Part shown: positions 11,324 through 21,070 of the stretch, piece by piece
How positions within the stretch are numbered: the stretch's first letter is position 1
Layout: each line of letters opens with the position of its first letter
Assembly: GCF_028331445.1 (NCBI RefSeq)
Contig: NZ_JAQMHX010000007.1
Coordinates: forward strand, 285,807-349,806
DNA: 64,000 nt
Source: Candidatus Phyllobacterium onerii
GTDB taxonomy: Bacteria; Pseudomonadota; Alphaproteobacteria; Rhizobiales; Rhizobiaceae
Direction of reading: 5' to 3'
Position numbers and translations under genes: made by a program
The notes under the pieces: model-generated
The model's database searches: none
Seen by the model: only the letters and a program-made list of their open reading frames with translations
What the model was told of the DNA's origin: nothing

Positions 11324-12595
11324 ATGTTTTATCAGCTCTATGAACTGAACCATGCCGCACTCCAACCCTACCGCGCACTCGCCGACGCCACCAAGCTATT
11401 CTACGATAACCCCTTGAATCCATTGTCTCAAACCGTCGTCGGGCGCTCGGTTACCGCGATGTGCGAGCTGTTCGAGCGCACGACGCGATGCTACGGCAAA
11501 CCTTCCTTCGGCTTGCCGACCACGATCGTTGACGGTGTCGAAACAGACATAAAAGAAAAGATCGTCTGGTCGAAACCGTTCTGTAACGTCATTCATTTCA
11601 AGCGTGCCTTGAATGCCAAACGTCCTGCCGACCCGAAGATTCTGGTGGTGGCACCGATGTCTGGTCACTATGCAACTCTGCTTCGTGGCACGGTGGAAGC
11701 GTTGCTGCCGCATGCCGAGGTCTACATCACCGATTGGGTGGATGCCCGCAGCGTCCCGCTGAGCGATGGTAAATTCGATCTCGATGATTATATCGACTAT
11801 GTCATTGAAATGCTTCATGCATTGGGCGAAGATACGCATGTCGTGGCCGTCTGTCAGCCATCCGTTCCGGTGCTTGCCGCCGTCTCCATCATGGAGACCA
11901 ATGGGGACAGATTCGCACCTTCCAGCATGACGCTGATGGGTGGGCCGATCGACACCCGCAAGAATCCGACTGCCGTCAACAAGCTGGCGGAAGAAAAGGG
12001 GATCAACTGGTTCCGCGATAACGTGATCATGTCGGTTCCGTGGCCGCATGGCGGGTTCATGCGTGATGTCTATCCGGGGTTCCTGCAGTTGTCCGGCTTC
12101 ATGAGCATGAATCTCGATCGCCACATCACTGCCCACAAGGAGTTCTTCATGCATCTGGTGCACGAAGACGGCGATTCCGCTGACAAGCATCGTGAATTCT
12201 ATGATGAATACCTCGCGGTCATGGATTTGACCGCGGAATTCTATTTGCAGACCGTGGATACGGTATTCGTCCGCCAGGCATTGCCGAAAGGCGAAATGAC
12301 TCACCGGGGCCTCCCGGTCGATCCCTCCGCCATTCGCAATGTTGCTCTTCTGACAGTTGAAGGGGAGAACGACGACATCTCCGGCGTTGGTCAGACCAAA
12401 GCCGCACAGACGCTCTGCGTCAATATTCCGGACGAGATGCGCATGCATTACCTGCAACCGAAGGTTGGCCATTACGGCGTATTCAATGGCTCGCGGTTTC
12501 GTGCAGAGATTGCGCCGCGCATTGTGCAGTTCGTTAATGATCACGCACAAATGAACCGCAGGACCAACGTGACGCCGATCGTCAAACGCGCCTGA
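11324..12595 (+). CDS. phaZ: Intracellular polyhydroxyalkanoate depolymerase
   Basis: Breaks down stored poly-3-hydroxybutyrate granules to release hydroxybutyrate. It has 423 residues, with the start MFYQLYELNHAALQPYRALA typical of the intracellular family. The nucleophile is Cys177 in the lipase-like box VCQPSV, the cysteine variant that marks this depolymerase class. The polymer synthase genes are not in the window. There is no signal peptide, which fits cytoplasmic granule mobilisation. The ribosome-binding site is weak (GGAAATTGG). Confidence 0.93.
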   Translation: MFYQLYELNHAALQPYRALADATKLFYDNPLNPLSQTVVGRSVTAMCELFERTTRCYGKPSFGLPTTIVDGVETDIKEKIVWSKPFCNVIHFKRALNAKRPADPKILVVAPMSGHYATLLRGTVEALLPHAEVYITDWVDARSVPLSDGKFDLDDYIDYVIEMLHALGEDTHVVAVCQPSVPVLAAVSIMETNGDRFAPSSMTLMGGPIDTRKNPTAVNKLAEEKGINWFRDNVIMSVPWPHGGFMRDVYPGFLQLSGFMSMNLDRHITAHKEFFMHLVHEDGDSADKHREFYDEYLAVMDLTAEFYLQTVDTVFVRQALPKGEMTHRGLPVDPSAIRNVALLTVEGENDDISGVGQTKAAQTLCVNIPDEMRMHYLQPKVGHYGVFNGSRFRAEIAPRIVQFVNDHAQMNRRTNVTPIVKRA

Positions 12596-12936
12596 AGATC
12601 TAATCCGTAGGATGTATTGGGGAAACGCCGCGCCTCGTCAAAGCGATTTGGGAGCTTTGACGGCGGTTGCGTCTTCCATCTAACAGAAAGCCGTTTGTAA
12701 TCAACGGGTTATCTTATATTTTCTAGCGGCCAGAACCTTGCACCCGTACAAATTTCAGTTAGCCGGCACAGTTTCTGATGCATCACTGAAACCCTCATGA
12801 ATATTGGGGGAATGCGAAATTTCAAATTTTAACCATATATTAACAATGGCTGGATCGTGGCGCCATTGTGATTGACTCATGTCCCCTCCCGCCATTAACG
12901 TTTTGTTAACGATAGCGATCGGGTCTGGAGTAAAGC
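12596..12936. other. Intergenic region with a hairpin after phaZ
   Basis: This 341-bp gap has no convincing gene. It holds a perfect 9-bp inverted repeat, CGTCAAAGC (12636-12644) with GCTTTGACG (12654-12662), which could end phaZ transcription although no T run follows. The later part is AT-rich, including TTAACCATATATTAAC near 12830, and probably holds the promoter of the next gene. Confidence 0.5.
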
Positions 12937-13548
12937 ATGTTCGGGGTAGCAGGGGTTGTAAAGACCATAGTCGCCATGGCGCTCTTCGCGGGTACGCTTG
13001 GCGCAAACGTCGCTTTTGCCTCCGAAGCATTCATGACCACTGGCGGTCTGACATCACAGCCAATCGGCCATTATGAATTCTGCAAGCGGCTCCCGGAAGA
13101 ATGCTCCATCCGCAGCCGGAATGTCATGCCCGAAAAGATGAATCATGATTTCTGGCAGTTGATCGTCAACGTCAACAGCAATGACAACCACAAGATCAAG
13201 CCATTGACCGATATGGAAATCTACGGCGTGGAAGAATATTGGGCCTATCCCGACAAGGTTGGCGATTGCGAGGATTACGTCCTTTTGAAGCGACGCGACC
13301 TGATGCAGTCGGGCATTTCTCCGGCAAATCTATTGATCACCGTGGTGCGCAAGCCTGATGGTGAAGGTCATGCTGTGCTGACCGTCCGCACTGACAAGGG
13401 TGACTTCGTCCTTGATAACCTTGTTGACGGCGTAAAGAACTGGTCAGAAACCCCATATACCTACCTTAAACGTCAGGCGACCAACAATTCGGGTCGCTGG
13501 GTCAGCATTGAGGCTCCCACGAATATTCTGGTTGGTTCGGTCCAATAA
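12937..13548 (+). CDS. Transglutaminase-like cysteine protease (BTLCP family), secreted
   Basis: Periplasmic protein of 203 residues with an N-terminal signal peptide (about residues 1-29, cleavage near FASEAF). The papain-like triad is Cys111 (GDCEDY), His145 (GEGHAVLTV) and Asp160 (FVLDN), which places it in the bacterial transglutaminase-like cysteine proteinase family (DUF920). Relatives include the LapG biofilm protease, but LapG partners (LapD, a large adhesin) are not nearby. The substrate is unknown. It ends just before a strong terminator. Confidence 0.9.
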   Translation: MFGVAGVVKTIVAMALFAGTLGANVAFASEAFMTTGGLTSQPIGHYEFCKRLPEECSIRSRNVMPEKMNHDFWQLIVNVNSNDNHKIKPLTDMEIYGVEEYWAYPDKVGDCEDYVLLKRRDLMQSGISPANLLITVVRKPDGEGHAVLTVRTDKGDFVLDNLVDGVKNWSETPYTYLKRQATNNSGRWVSIEAPTNILVGSVQ

Positions 13549-13576
13549 TCGAGCGAAGTCGACCTCAGCCTATTTC

Positions 13577-13613
13577 GAAGCTGCCAGATGGGGAAGGTCT
13601 GGCAGCTTCTTTA
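13577..13613 (+). terminator. Rho-independent terminator
   Basis: A perfect 12-bp stem GAAGCTGCCAGA (13577-13588) with TCTGGCAGCTTC (13598-13609), a 9-base loop and a short T run. It ends the protease gene at 13548 and faces the convergent comM gene. Confidence 0.88.
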
Positions 13614-13650
13614 TGAATATTAACAAAGTCGCGTAGTGAGGTAGCTTGGC

Positions 13651-15180
13651 TCAGACCGCTGACATCGAATCCGCCCCCATCCGGTACGAGATAGCTTCGG
13701 CAAGATGAATGCGCCCGACGATTTCTTGTCCGTCGAGGTCTGCGAGTGTGCGCGCAACTTTCAATACCCGGTGATAGGCCCGCGCGGAGAAGCGCATTTG
13801 TTCACTCGCCTGCTGCAGCAAGGAAACGCCGGGTGCATCCGGTTGTGCCACCTGTTCGATCAGAGCAACTGAGCACTGCGAGTTTGTGGTGATCGTTGGA
13901 AATCCCAATTCCTCGTAGCGCCTCTTTTGGATTGTCCGCGCTCGCGCGACCCGTTCAGCGACGGATGCGCTGCTTTCCGAAGAGTGCGGGCGTATGAGAT
14001 CGGTAGCACTCACGGACGGGACGTCGATCCTGATGTCGATACGATCCATCAGAGGCCCAGAAATCCTTGCCTGGTAATCCTGCCGGCACCGTGGCCCCCT
14101 TGCACACTGATGGCCGGGTTCCCCCGCCATGCCGCAGCGGCACGGGTTCATAGCCGCAACAAGCTGGATCTGTGCCGGATAAGAGATACGGTGATTGGCG
14201 CGCGCGATCATACATTCGCCAGTCTCCAGTGGCTGGCGCAAGGAATCCAGGACCTGCGGCGTAAACTCGGGAAATTCATCGAGAAACAGCACGCCGCGAT
14301 GGGCCAGCGAGACTTCCCCCGGCCTTGCTCGAATGCCGCCCCCAACCATAGCCGCCATGGATGCCGAGTGATGCGGCGCGCGAAATGGCCGTCTGTCCGT
14401 CAACTTGCCGCCCATGAGTTCGCCGGCGATCGAGGCGATCATCGAGACATCGAGCAACTCACGCGGCAGCAATGGCGGAAGGATGGAGGGCAGACGCTGC
14501 GCCAGCATGGATTTGCCGGATCCTGGCGGGCCCATCATCAAGAGGTTGTGCCCACCCGCTGCCGCGACCTCCAGCGCGCGCCGCGCACTTTCCTGGCCTC
14601 TTATGTCTGCAAGATCTGGCAGTCCAATCGCGCTCGTCTGCATGACGGGCTCAGGACGTGACAGGACCTGTGTACCGCGAAAATGATTGGCAAGCTGGAT
14701 CAAACTGCGCGGCGCAAGAATATCGATGTCGGAGCCGGCCCATGCGGCTTCCGGGCCACAGGATGCCGGGCATATCAGTCCCTTCTCTTGTCGGTTGGCA
14801 GCAATTGCTGCGGGTAGCACACCCGCGACATGGGTGATGGTTCCATCAAGTGACAATTCGCCCAGCACCACATAGTTCTGAAGTGCGTCGGCAGGCATGG
14901 CGCCAAGCCCTGCCATCAATCCCACGGCGATCGGCAGATCGTAATGGCTTCCTTCCTTGGGCAAATCGGCTGGCGCGAGATTCACCGTCACCTTCTTGAC
15001 GGGCATTGAAAGCCCGGAGGCATGTAGTGCCGCCTGGACCCGCTCCCGGCTTTCGGCGACTGCCTTGTCCGGAAGACCGACGATATGCATTCCCATTTTG
15101 CCGGGGGCAATCATCACCTGCACATCGACAGGCTGAGCTTCAATACCCTGGAAGGCAACCGTACGAACGCGGGTAACCAT
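13651..15180 (-). CDS. comM: YifB/ComM-family Mg-chelatase-like ATPase
   Basis: AAA+ ATPase of 509 residues. In transformable bacteria ComM is a branch-migration helicase aiding integration of incoming DNA. Domains in order: an N-terminal Lon-protease-like (ChlI) domain to about residue 180, then the Mg-chelatase AAA+ core with Walker A GPPGSGKS (217-224) and Walker B LFLDEF (298-303), a cysteine cluster CRCG...C...C, and a C-terminal helical lid. It is convergent with the protease gene. Natural competence is not shown by the window. Confidence 0.94.
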   Translation of the reverse strand: MVTRVRTVAFQGIEAQPVDVQVMIAPGKMGMHIVGLPDKAVAESRERVQAALHASGLSMPVKKVTVNLAPADLPKEGSHYDLPIAVGLMAGLGAMPADALQNYVVLGELSLDGTITHVAGVLPAAIAANRQEKGLICPASCGPEAAWAGSDIDILAPRSLIQLANHFRGTQVLSRPEPVMQTSAIGLPDLADIRGQESARRALEVAAAGGHNLLMMGPPGSGKSMLAQRLPSILPPLLPRELLDVSMIASIAGELMGGKLTDRRPFRAPHHSASMAAMVGGGIRARPGEVSLAHRGVLFLDEFPEFTPQVLDSLRQPLETGECMIARANHRISYPAQIQLVAAMNPCRCGMAGEPGHQCARGPRCRQDYQARISGPLMDRIDIRIDVPSVSATDLIRPHSSESSASVAERVARARTIQKRRYEELGFPTITTNSQCSVALIEQVAQPDAPGVSLLQQASEQMRFSARAYHRVLKVARTLADLDGQEIVGRIHLAEAISYRMGADSMSAV

Positions 15181-15295
15181 GAAATCTTTCTTGAAAATGC
15201 AGACGTTTGAAAATGAAGAATGCTAAAGAACGTATATCAGCACACTTCAATCTGCATGACAAGAACAATAAGGGAACAGATCGGAGGTATGAGAA

Positions 15296-16237
15296 TTACT
15301 GGCGTTTGGCTTCCACAGCATCCCAAAACAGCGCCGCAATATCTGCACCGCCGAAGCGTTTGACCTCTCGAACGCCGGTCGGAGAAGTGACATTGATCTC
15401 GGTCATATAGTCGCCGATCACGTCGATACCCACCAGAATGAAACCACGCTCGCGCAAGGACGGTCCAATACGCGCGCAGATTTCGCGTTCACGATCCGTG
15501 AGTTCGGTTTTCTCGGCGCGGCCGCCCACATGCATGTTGGAACGCGAGTCGGTTTCAGATGGCACTCGGTTGATCGCGCCGACGGGCTCGCCATCGATCA
15601 GGATGATACGTTTGTCACCCGAGCGAACATCTTTCAAATAACGCTGTGCAATAAATGGTTCGCGGAACATCTGGGCGAACATTTCCAGCAATGACGTCAA
15701 GTTGCGGTCGCCATCGGCGAGATGAAACACACCTGCGCCGCCATTGCCATAAAGCGGTTTCAGAATGATATCGCCGAATTCCTTGCGGAATCCCGCGATT
15801 TCCAATGGATTCTTGGTGATCAGCGTTTCCGGCATGAGATCGGGAAACTCGGTGACGAAAATCTTCTCGGGGCTGTTGCGCACCCAAGCAGGATCGTTGA
15901 CGACAAGCGTCTTCGGATGGATCCGCTCCAGCATGTGCGTGGTCGTGATGTAATTCATGTCGAAGGGCGGGTCCTGGCGTAGCAGCACCACGTCCATTTC
16001 CGACAGATCGCGCGAAACCGGTTCTCCCAGTGTATAATAATCGCCTTCGATATCGCGGACGCTCAGTTCTTCCACGCGCGCAGAAACCACGCCATCGCGC
16101 ATGCTGAGCCTGTCGGGGGTATAGTGGTAGAGTATGTGACCGCGTTTTTGCGCCTCGAGGCAAAGCGCAAATGTTGTATCGCCAGCGATCCGGATCGAAT
16201 TGATATGGTCCATCTGGACCGCGACTTTGAGTGCCAT
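15296..16237 (-). CDS. gshB: Glutathione synthetase
   Basis: ATP-grasp ligase joining gamma-glutamylcysteine and glycine to make glutathione, 313 residues as usual for bacterial GshB. The start [10 protein letters not shown] at 16237 follows GGGGGAC; an upstream in-frame ATG at 16270 has no support. Visible family features are the N-terminal [21 protein letters not shown] segment, a glycine-rich ATP-grasp loop ([12 protein letters not shown]) and the C-terminal metal-binding [10 protein letters not shown]. Confidence 0.96.
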   Translation of the reverse strand: MALKVAVQMDHINSIRIAGDTTFALCLEAQKRGHILYHYTPDRLSMRDGVVSARVEELSVRDIEGDYYTLGEPVSRDLSEMDVVLLRQDPPFDMNYITTTHMLERIHPKTLVVNDPAWVRNSPEKIFVTEFPDLMPETLITKNPLEIAGFRKEFGDIILKPLYGNGGAGVFHLADGDRNLTSLLEMFAQMFREPFIAQRYLKDVRSGDKRIILIDGEPVGAINRVPSETDSRSNMHVGGRAEKTELTDREREICARIGPSLRERGFILVGIDVIGDYMTEINVTSPTGVREVKRFGGADIAALFWDAVEAKRQ

Positions 16238-16331
16238 GGAACGTCCCCCGACAGGATTAGGAGTGTTCACATGGCGATGTCACGTTCAATGGTCAAGGTC
16301 AATGCCGAGACGGCATCAACATCCTGCGAGG

Positions 16332-16608
16332 TTAGAGCCTTTCTTGTTTAAATAGAACCCGTTCTGTTTCACGGATGGCGAGACAATCCACACGGAAGGT
16401 GGCGAGGCCGATGTTTACCCATCGGACGAAGCCGCCTGACAACGTGGCTGTCCGCCAGCCGGAAACCCGAAGGGCCGGGTGAATTCGGGCCAAATCCTTC
16501 GGGCTTCGGCTTCATCCGATGGATAAACATCGGCCTCGCCCAACCCCTCGACCTTGAACCAAATTCCTTCCGGCAGAACGATTCTATTTAAGCAAGGAAG
16601 GCTCTACA
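16332..16608. repeat. Palindromic intergenic element (MITE/RIME-like)
   Basis: The 277-bp element has about 33-bp terminal inverted repeats (AGAGCCTTTCTTGTTTAAAT on the left, mirrored near 16580-16608 with few changes). A second inner pair of arms, starting GAGGCCGATGTTTA, sits at about 16409-16438 and 16510-16541. The whole could fold into one long imperfect hairpin. It contains no gene. The right terminus supplies the TAG stop codon of the rlpA-like gene. It resembles the class of palindromic repeats known in Brucella and rhizobia, but its family was not searched. Confidence 0.75.
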
Positions 16609-16963
16609 AGCGGGCCATGCAGATATTGGTGTGGCCAGCGCCGATAAAGCCAAGGCGGCTAGCGGCACCTTTCGAGAGATCGAGCATGCGGCCCCTGACA
16701 AACGGCCCCCGATCGTTGATGCGCACCACGACCGTCTTGCCATTGCGCTGGTTGGTTACTTTGACGCGCGAGCCGAGCGGCAAGGTGCGATGAGCCGCGG
16801 TGAGAGCGGAGGGGTTCATCCGTTCGCCGGAAGCGGTTCTAGAATGAAGAGCGTACCACGAAGCACCGCCACAGGCCGAACCGGCACTGGCGGATACAGC
16901 GCCCAACATCAGAAAAAAGATGGATGAAATAAGTACCGTGCGGATACTTGCGAAAGAGACCAT
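16604..16963 (-). CDS. Small RlpA-like secreted protein
   Basis: A 119-residue protein with a signal peptide (about 1-27, ending AVSASAGSA) followed by a double-psi beta-barrel domain of the RlpA/septal ring lytic transglycosylase type. Recognisable pieces are [51 protein letters not shown] and GAASRLGF. No SPOR domain is present, so it is a minimal form. Its last codons and the TAG stop lie at the terminus of the palindromic element at 16332-16608, so the C-terminal end may have been reset by that insertion. Start chosen because a good signal peptide begins there. Confidence 0.85.
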   Translation of the reverse strand: MVSFASIRTVLISSIFFLMLGAVSASAGSACGGASWYALHSRTASGERMNPSALTAAHRTLPLGSRVKVTNQRNGKTVVVRINDRGPFVRGRMLDLSKGAASRLGFIGAGHTNICMARL

Positions 16964-17384
16964 GTGAAATTCACACTTTGAGTAGCCCGCGGCACAGAAC
17001 AGCCGGACTGAAGACACACGCGTAGAGATTGACCCCCGGGCAAGTAGATCGTGGCGTGAGCGAGTAGCTCTCTCTATTTTGGAGAAATGTGGCCTTGAGG
17101 TGACCCGTTTCGGAGACTTCGTCGAGATCAATCCGAAATATGATCTAAGTTACTCAAAAAACTTGTCTTAATATGACTCAAAAAGTGATGACCGATGCTT
17201 ACGGTGAAATGCGGTATGACTGCAAACGGTCGAGAATATGGCCACAATGTGATGAATGCCAATAGAATTATTGAGCGATGACTACGAGTTGGTCGGTGCG
17301 TTTCAAAAATCGGTAAACCTTTAAATGTAGAAAAGCCCCGGCTTGTGAAAACCAGGGCTTTAAAAACTCAAAATTTGGTCCGGA
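16964..17384. other. Intergenic region, only a terminator recognised
   Basis: No supportable gene was found in these 421 bases between the RlpA-like gene and uxuA. The left part must hold the promoter of the RlpA-like gene (minus strand). The right end carries the uxuA terminator at 17330-17363. Nothing else stands out. Confidence 0.5.
17330..17363 (-). terminator. Terminator after uxuA
   Basis: The inverted repeat AAAGCCCCGG and CCAGGGCTTT (one mismatch) around a 10-base loop lies just beyond the uxuA stop. On the minus strand it is followed by TTTTC. Confidence 0.7.
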
Positions 17385-18575
17385 TTATGCGAGCGCGGAG
17401 GCATCCAAAGCGTGGATGATACCGCGTAGTTCGGCAAGACCGCGCAGGCGGCCAATTGCCGGATAACCGGGCGTTACGTCCTTGTTCAGGTCGTCGAGCA
17501 TGCGGTGCCCGTGATCAGAGCGGAAAATGATACTGTTCGTCTTGTCCCGCTTATGGTCTTCGGTGAGAAGTTCGCGCAACACCGCCACCATATCCACGTC
17601 GCCTTCAAGGTGAGCCGCTTCGTGAAAGCTGCGGCCATCACCCTCGCGGGTCGTCGCACGCAAATGGGTGAAGTGGATGCGCGAAGCGAAGTGCCTGGCG
17701 ATCTTGGGCAGGTCATTGTCAGCCCGCACACCAAGACTGCCGGTACAAAGGCACATGCCATTTGCAGGCGAGGGTACTGCATCGAACAGCGCCGCATAGT
17801 CGGCACCAGTCGAAGCAATACGCGGCAGGCCGAAGAGGGAACGAGGCGGATCATCCGGATGCAGGGTCAGCTTTACGCCGAGCTCTTCGGCAACCGGCGT
17901 CACAGCCTCCAGGAATTCAATCAGATGCTGACGCAGCCGGATCGCATCGATGCCAGAATAGGTTTCGAGCTTGTCGCGGAACGCCGGTATGGTCAGCGGT
18001 TCGGTGGTTGAGCCCGGGAGAGCGCTGGCGATATTGCGCGTAAGATCAGCAATTTCCTGTGCACCCATGGCATTATAAAGGTCGCTGGCAATCTCGCGGT
18101 CAGCCTTTGAGTAATCGTTTTCGGCGCCTTCGCGCTGCAGGATGTGCAAATCGAACACAGCGAACACGTTGTGGTCGAAGCGCATGGCTGTCGAACCGGT
18201 CGGCGTGACATAGTCGAGATCGGTGCGGCACCAGTCGACCACGGGCATGAAGTTGTAGCAGACGACCCTGATGTCGTTGGCCGCAAGTGCTTCCATACTA
18301 GCGATCCAGGCGGCAATCTCGTGCTTGGCAGCGCCACCGAGGCGCTTTACTGCATCAGGAATCGGAATGCTCTCGACCACCGACCAGGTCAGCGGCGTCC
18401 GTCCGGCTGGTGTCGATTCGATCAATGATTTACGCTCGTGCACCTGCGCTATTGTCCATGCTTCACCAATCGGTACCTCGTGCAGAGCCGAAACGATATC
18501 GGTCGCGCCGGCCTGCCGTACATTATCGAGTGAGACACCGGCTTTTGGGCCAAACCATCGCCATGCCTGACGCAT
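17385..18575 (-). CDS. uxuA: Mannonate dehydratase
   Basis: Converts D-mannonate to 2-keto-3-deoxygluconate, the last step of the glucuronate branch. It has 396 residues, typical of UxuA, with the start MRQAWRWFGPKAGVSL and conserved metal-ligand regions (CLCTGSLG, HFTHLR, RSDHGH near the end). A TIM-barrel metal enzyme. The ATG at 18575 follows GGAGG. It lies 35 bp after gntR in the same direction, so the two form an operon, divergent from uxaC-uxuB. Confidence 0.96.
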   Translation of the reverse strand: MRQAWRWFGPKAGVSLDNVRQAGATDIVSALHEVPIGEAWTIAQVHERKSLIESTPAGRTPLTWSVVESIPIPDAVKRLGGAAKHEIAAWIASMEALAANDIRVVCYNFMPVVDWCRTDLDYVTPTGSTAMRFDHNVFAVFDLHILQREGAENDYSKADREIASDLYNAMGAQEIADLTRNIASALPGSTTEPLTIPAFRDKLETYSGIDAIRLRQHLIEFLEAVTPVAEELGVKLTLHPDDPPRSLFGLPRIASTGADYAALFDAVPSPANGMCLCTGSLGVRADNDLPKIARHFASRIHFTHLRATTREGDGRSFHEAAHLEGDVDMVAVLRELLTEDHKRDKTNSIIFRSDHGHRMLDDLNKDVTPGYPAIGRLRGLAELRGIIHALDASALA

Positions 18576-18610
18576 TCATTCCTCCGTCAAATTATATCGT
18601 TGATCCCTAG

Positions 18611-19387
18611 TCAGACAAATGATCCGGGATGGCTTTTTCTCAAGGTTTCAATGTCAGGGATGACGGCATTCAGATGCTGTTTCATCGCCGCACAGGCGGC
18701 TGGCACGTCATGGGCTTCAATGGCATTGCGAATGATCTGATGCTCGGACAGGACATGCTCCATGCGGCCCAAACCCGGTAACGTCATGCGCCGCGCCCGA
18801 TCGATTTGCACCTTCACCGGCTTGAGATAGTGCCAGATGCCAGGATGGCCGGAAATTCCGGCAATCGCTTCGTGGAAAGCCTCGTCGGCCTCGTGAAACG
18901 CACTCGTGTTCTGACGATCGGCAAAAAAACGCTGGCGGGCGAGGATTTCATCGAGCCATTCGACATCCTTGGCCGTTGCGACGGCCGCTGCACGCTCCAC
19001 GGTTGCACCCTCGAGCGCCTGGCGGATCACCACAGCCTCGGGGATCAGCGCAACAGGAATGCGGGCGACAAATGTTCCCGATTGCGGAAAGACATCGACA
19101 AGTCCGTCTTCAACCAAGCGGATCAACGCCTCGCGCACCGGCGTGCGGCTGACGCCAAAGCGTTCGGTCAGGACCTTCTCGTTGAGAGCAGTTCCCGGTG
19201 TCATCTCCATCGATACGATGGCCGCATGAAGCTCGCGATAAATTGCGGTGGCAGTGGTCATCCGACCGGCCGGCGCCCCACGGGGTCCGGGACTTGTAGC
19301 CCGCGCGCCGCGATTGACACCTGAAATTCCAACCTCGGGCGGCGTTGCAATGGCTAAGCCTTTGTCTCCCTGGTTTTCTGCCGTCAT
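18611..19387 (-). CDS. GntR-family (FadR/FCD) regulator of hexuronate use
   Basis: Regulator of 258 residues. An N-terminal winged helix-turn-helix (ERFGVSRTPVREALIRL) is followed by an FCD effector-binding domain, the layout of ExuR/UxuR. It has an extra N-terminal stretch of about 45 residues; an internal ATG is possible, but GGAG precedes the 19387 ATG. It is cotranscribed with uxuA and is the obvious candidate to bind the TAATATATTA-type palindromes before uxaC, the ABC operon and uxaA. A hexuronate or fructuronate-like effector is inferred from context. Confidence 0.93.
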   Translation of the reverse strand: MTAENQGDKGLAIATPPEVGISGVNRGARATSPGPRGAPAGRMTTATAIYRELHAAIVSMEMTPGTALNEKVLTERFGVSRTPVREALIRLVEDGLVDVFPQSGTFVARIPVALIPEAVVIRQALEGATVERAAAVATAKDVEWLDEILARQRFFADRQNTSAFHEADEAFHEAIAGISGHPGIWHYLKPVKVQIDRARRMTLPGLGRMEHVLSEHQIIRNAIEAHDVPAACAAMKQHLNAVIPDIETLRKSHPGSFV

Positions 19388-19502
19388 TGCAGTGCTCCAT
19401 TTCCATCTTCACGGATCATCTGATCATTGAATGATGGAATTCCGTGTGAATTCATAGTCCGAGACGGTGTTATGCGATGATATCAAGCGCATTCAGTCTC
19501 AG

Positions 19503-19523
19503 TTGACATACTAATATATTATT
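19503..19523 (+). promoter_or_regulatory. Candidate GntR operator and promoter upstream of uxaC
   Basis: A TTGACA -35-like hexamer (19503-19508) is followed directly by the perfect palindrome TAATATATTA (19512-19521), placing the operator inside the promoter. Related sites occur at 22587-22598 and 28295-28310. Confidence 0.5.
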
Positions 19524-19645
19524 ATTTACAATTCGCCAAGATCATCGATGTTCACAAATGGCGCAACCTGCCATTGGAAAAGTAACATAGCAGCTTCGCA
19601 TCCAGGTCGGTACAGGGCACGCGATGATGGTAGCAAGGACGCATA

Positions 19646-21043
19646 ATGGCACTTCATCCTGACCGACTTTTCCCAATCGAACCCGATGCACGGGGGATTG
19701 CCCGCCGTCTGTTCAGCGCAGTCGAGAGGCTGCCGATCATCTCGCCACATGGTCACACCGATCCGCTTTGGTACGCCAATGACGAAGCTTTTCCGGACCC
19801 GGCGAGCCTGTTCGTCAAGCCAGATCATTATATTTTTCGCATGCTCTACTCGCAGGGTGTGAGGTTGGAAGATCTCGGCGTGCCGCGTCAGGATGGAGGC
19901 CCGGTGGAAGTTGACGGCCGCAAGATATGGCGGCTGTTTGCGAAGCACTTACATCTGTTTAGGGGCACACCCTCCCGCCTGTGGTTCGAGCATGGACTGG
20001 AAACGGTATTCGGCATTGTGGAGCGGCTTGGCGAGAAGAATGCGGATGCACTTTATGATCGAATTGCAGAGCGCTTGACGGAACCATCCATGCGTCCGCG
20101 GGCGCTCTACAAACAGTTTGGCATCGAAGTCATCTCGACGACGGATGCGGCGACCGATCAACTCGCAGCGCACGATGCGATCTTAAAGTCAGGTTGGGAT
20201 GGCCGCGTCGTTCCTGCCTACCGCCCCGATGCCGTCATAGATGCATCGCGTACGGACTTTATCACCAACGTAGAGGATTTCGTTGCACTTGCGGGCACCA
20301 AGCTCGACTATGAGGGGTATATCGAAGCGCATCGTGTGCGCCGTGCTTATTTCAAACGGCGTGGCGCCACGTCTAGCGATCACGGGCATCCGAACGCGCG
20401 CACTGCTGATCTTTCCGTCTCCGCGGCGTCAGCACTGTTCGAACGAGTGCTGAAAGGCGCTTCGCCTGAAGACGCCGACCTCTTCCGCGCACAGATGCTG
20501 ACGGAAATGGCGCGAATGAGTATCGAAGATGGCCTGGTCATGCAGATTCATCCCGGCTCTTACCGAAATCACAATCCCGCTCTGTTCGAACGGTTTGGAA
20601 CGGACAAAGGAGCGGATATTCCGCGCTCTACCGGCTATGTCGAGGAACTGAAACCTCTGCTTGACTCGTTTGGCAACGATGCTCGGCTGACACTCATCCT
20701 CTTCACCCTCGATGAAACCAGTTACAGCCGGGAACTCGCTCCCCTCGCGGGCCATTATCCAGCCTTGCGCCTTGGCCCTGCATGGTGGTTCCATGATAGT
20801 CCGGAAGGTATGCGCCGCTTCCGTGAACTGACCACCGAGACTGCCGGGTTCTATAATACGGTCGGCTTCAACGACGATACGCGCGCCTATATGTCCATAC
20901 CCGCGCGCCATGACATGGCGCGTCGTGTCGACTGCGGGTATCTGGCGCGACTTGTTGCTGATCACAGGTTGGAGGAGGACGAGGCGGTGGAAATCGCACA
21001 TGATCTTGCCTACCGCCTGGCGAAACAAACTTACAAGCTTTGA
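19646..21043 (+). CDS. uxaC: Glucuronate/galacturonate isomerase
   Basis: Isomerises D-glucuronate to D-fructuronate and D-galacturonate to D-tagaturonate, the common first step of both hexuronate branches. It has 465 residues, the usual length, in the amidohydrolase-superfamily fold. Conserved regions include PIISPHGHTDPLWYANDEAF near residue 35 and RLGPAWWFHDSPEGMRRFRE in the C-terminal third. AAGGA precedes the ATG. It is followed 27 bp later by the fructuronate reductase gene. Confidence 0.96.
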   Translation: MALHPDRLFPIEPDARGIARRLFSAVERLPIISPHGHTDPLWYANDEAFPDPASLFVKPDHYIFRMLYSQGVRLEDLGVPRQDGGPVEVDGRKIWRLFAKHLHLFRGTPSRLWFEHGLETVFGIVERLGEKNADALYDRIAERLTEPSMRPRALYKQFGIEVISTTDAATDQLAAHDAILKSGWDGRVVPAYRPDAVIDASRTDFITNVEDFVALAGTKLDYEGYIEAHRVRRAYFKRRGATSSDHGHPNARTADLSVSAASALFERVLKGASPEDADLFRAQMLTEMARMSIEDGLVMQIHPGSYRNHNPALFERFGTDKGADIPRSTGYVEELKPLLDSFGNDARLTLILFTLDETSYSRELAPLAGHYPALRLGPAWWFHDSPEGMRRFRELTTETAGFYNTVGFNDDTRAYMSIPARHDMARRVDCGYLARLVADHRLEEDEAVEIAHDLAYRLAKQTYKL

Positions 21044-21070
21044 AATAGAAACCACAATTGCAGGCACAGA

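Noticed and set aside
11396..12550. 384-codon minus-strand frame opposite phaZ
   Set aside because: The plus strand encodes a full PHA depolymerase with its cysteine box; the antisense frame has no recognisable domain.
12630..12670. Possible small RNA around the hairpin after phaZ
   Set aside because: Only one stem is seen, with no promoter or T run to define a transcript.
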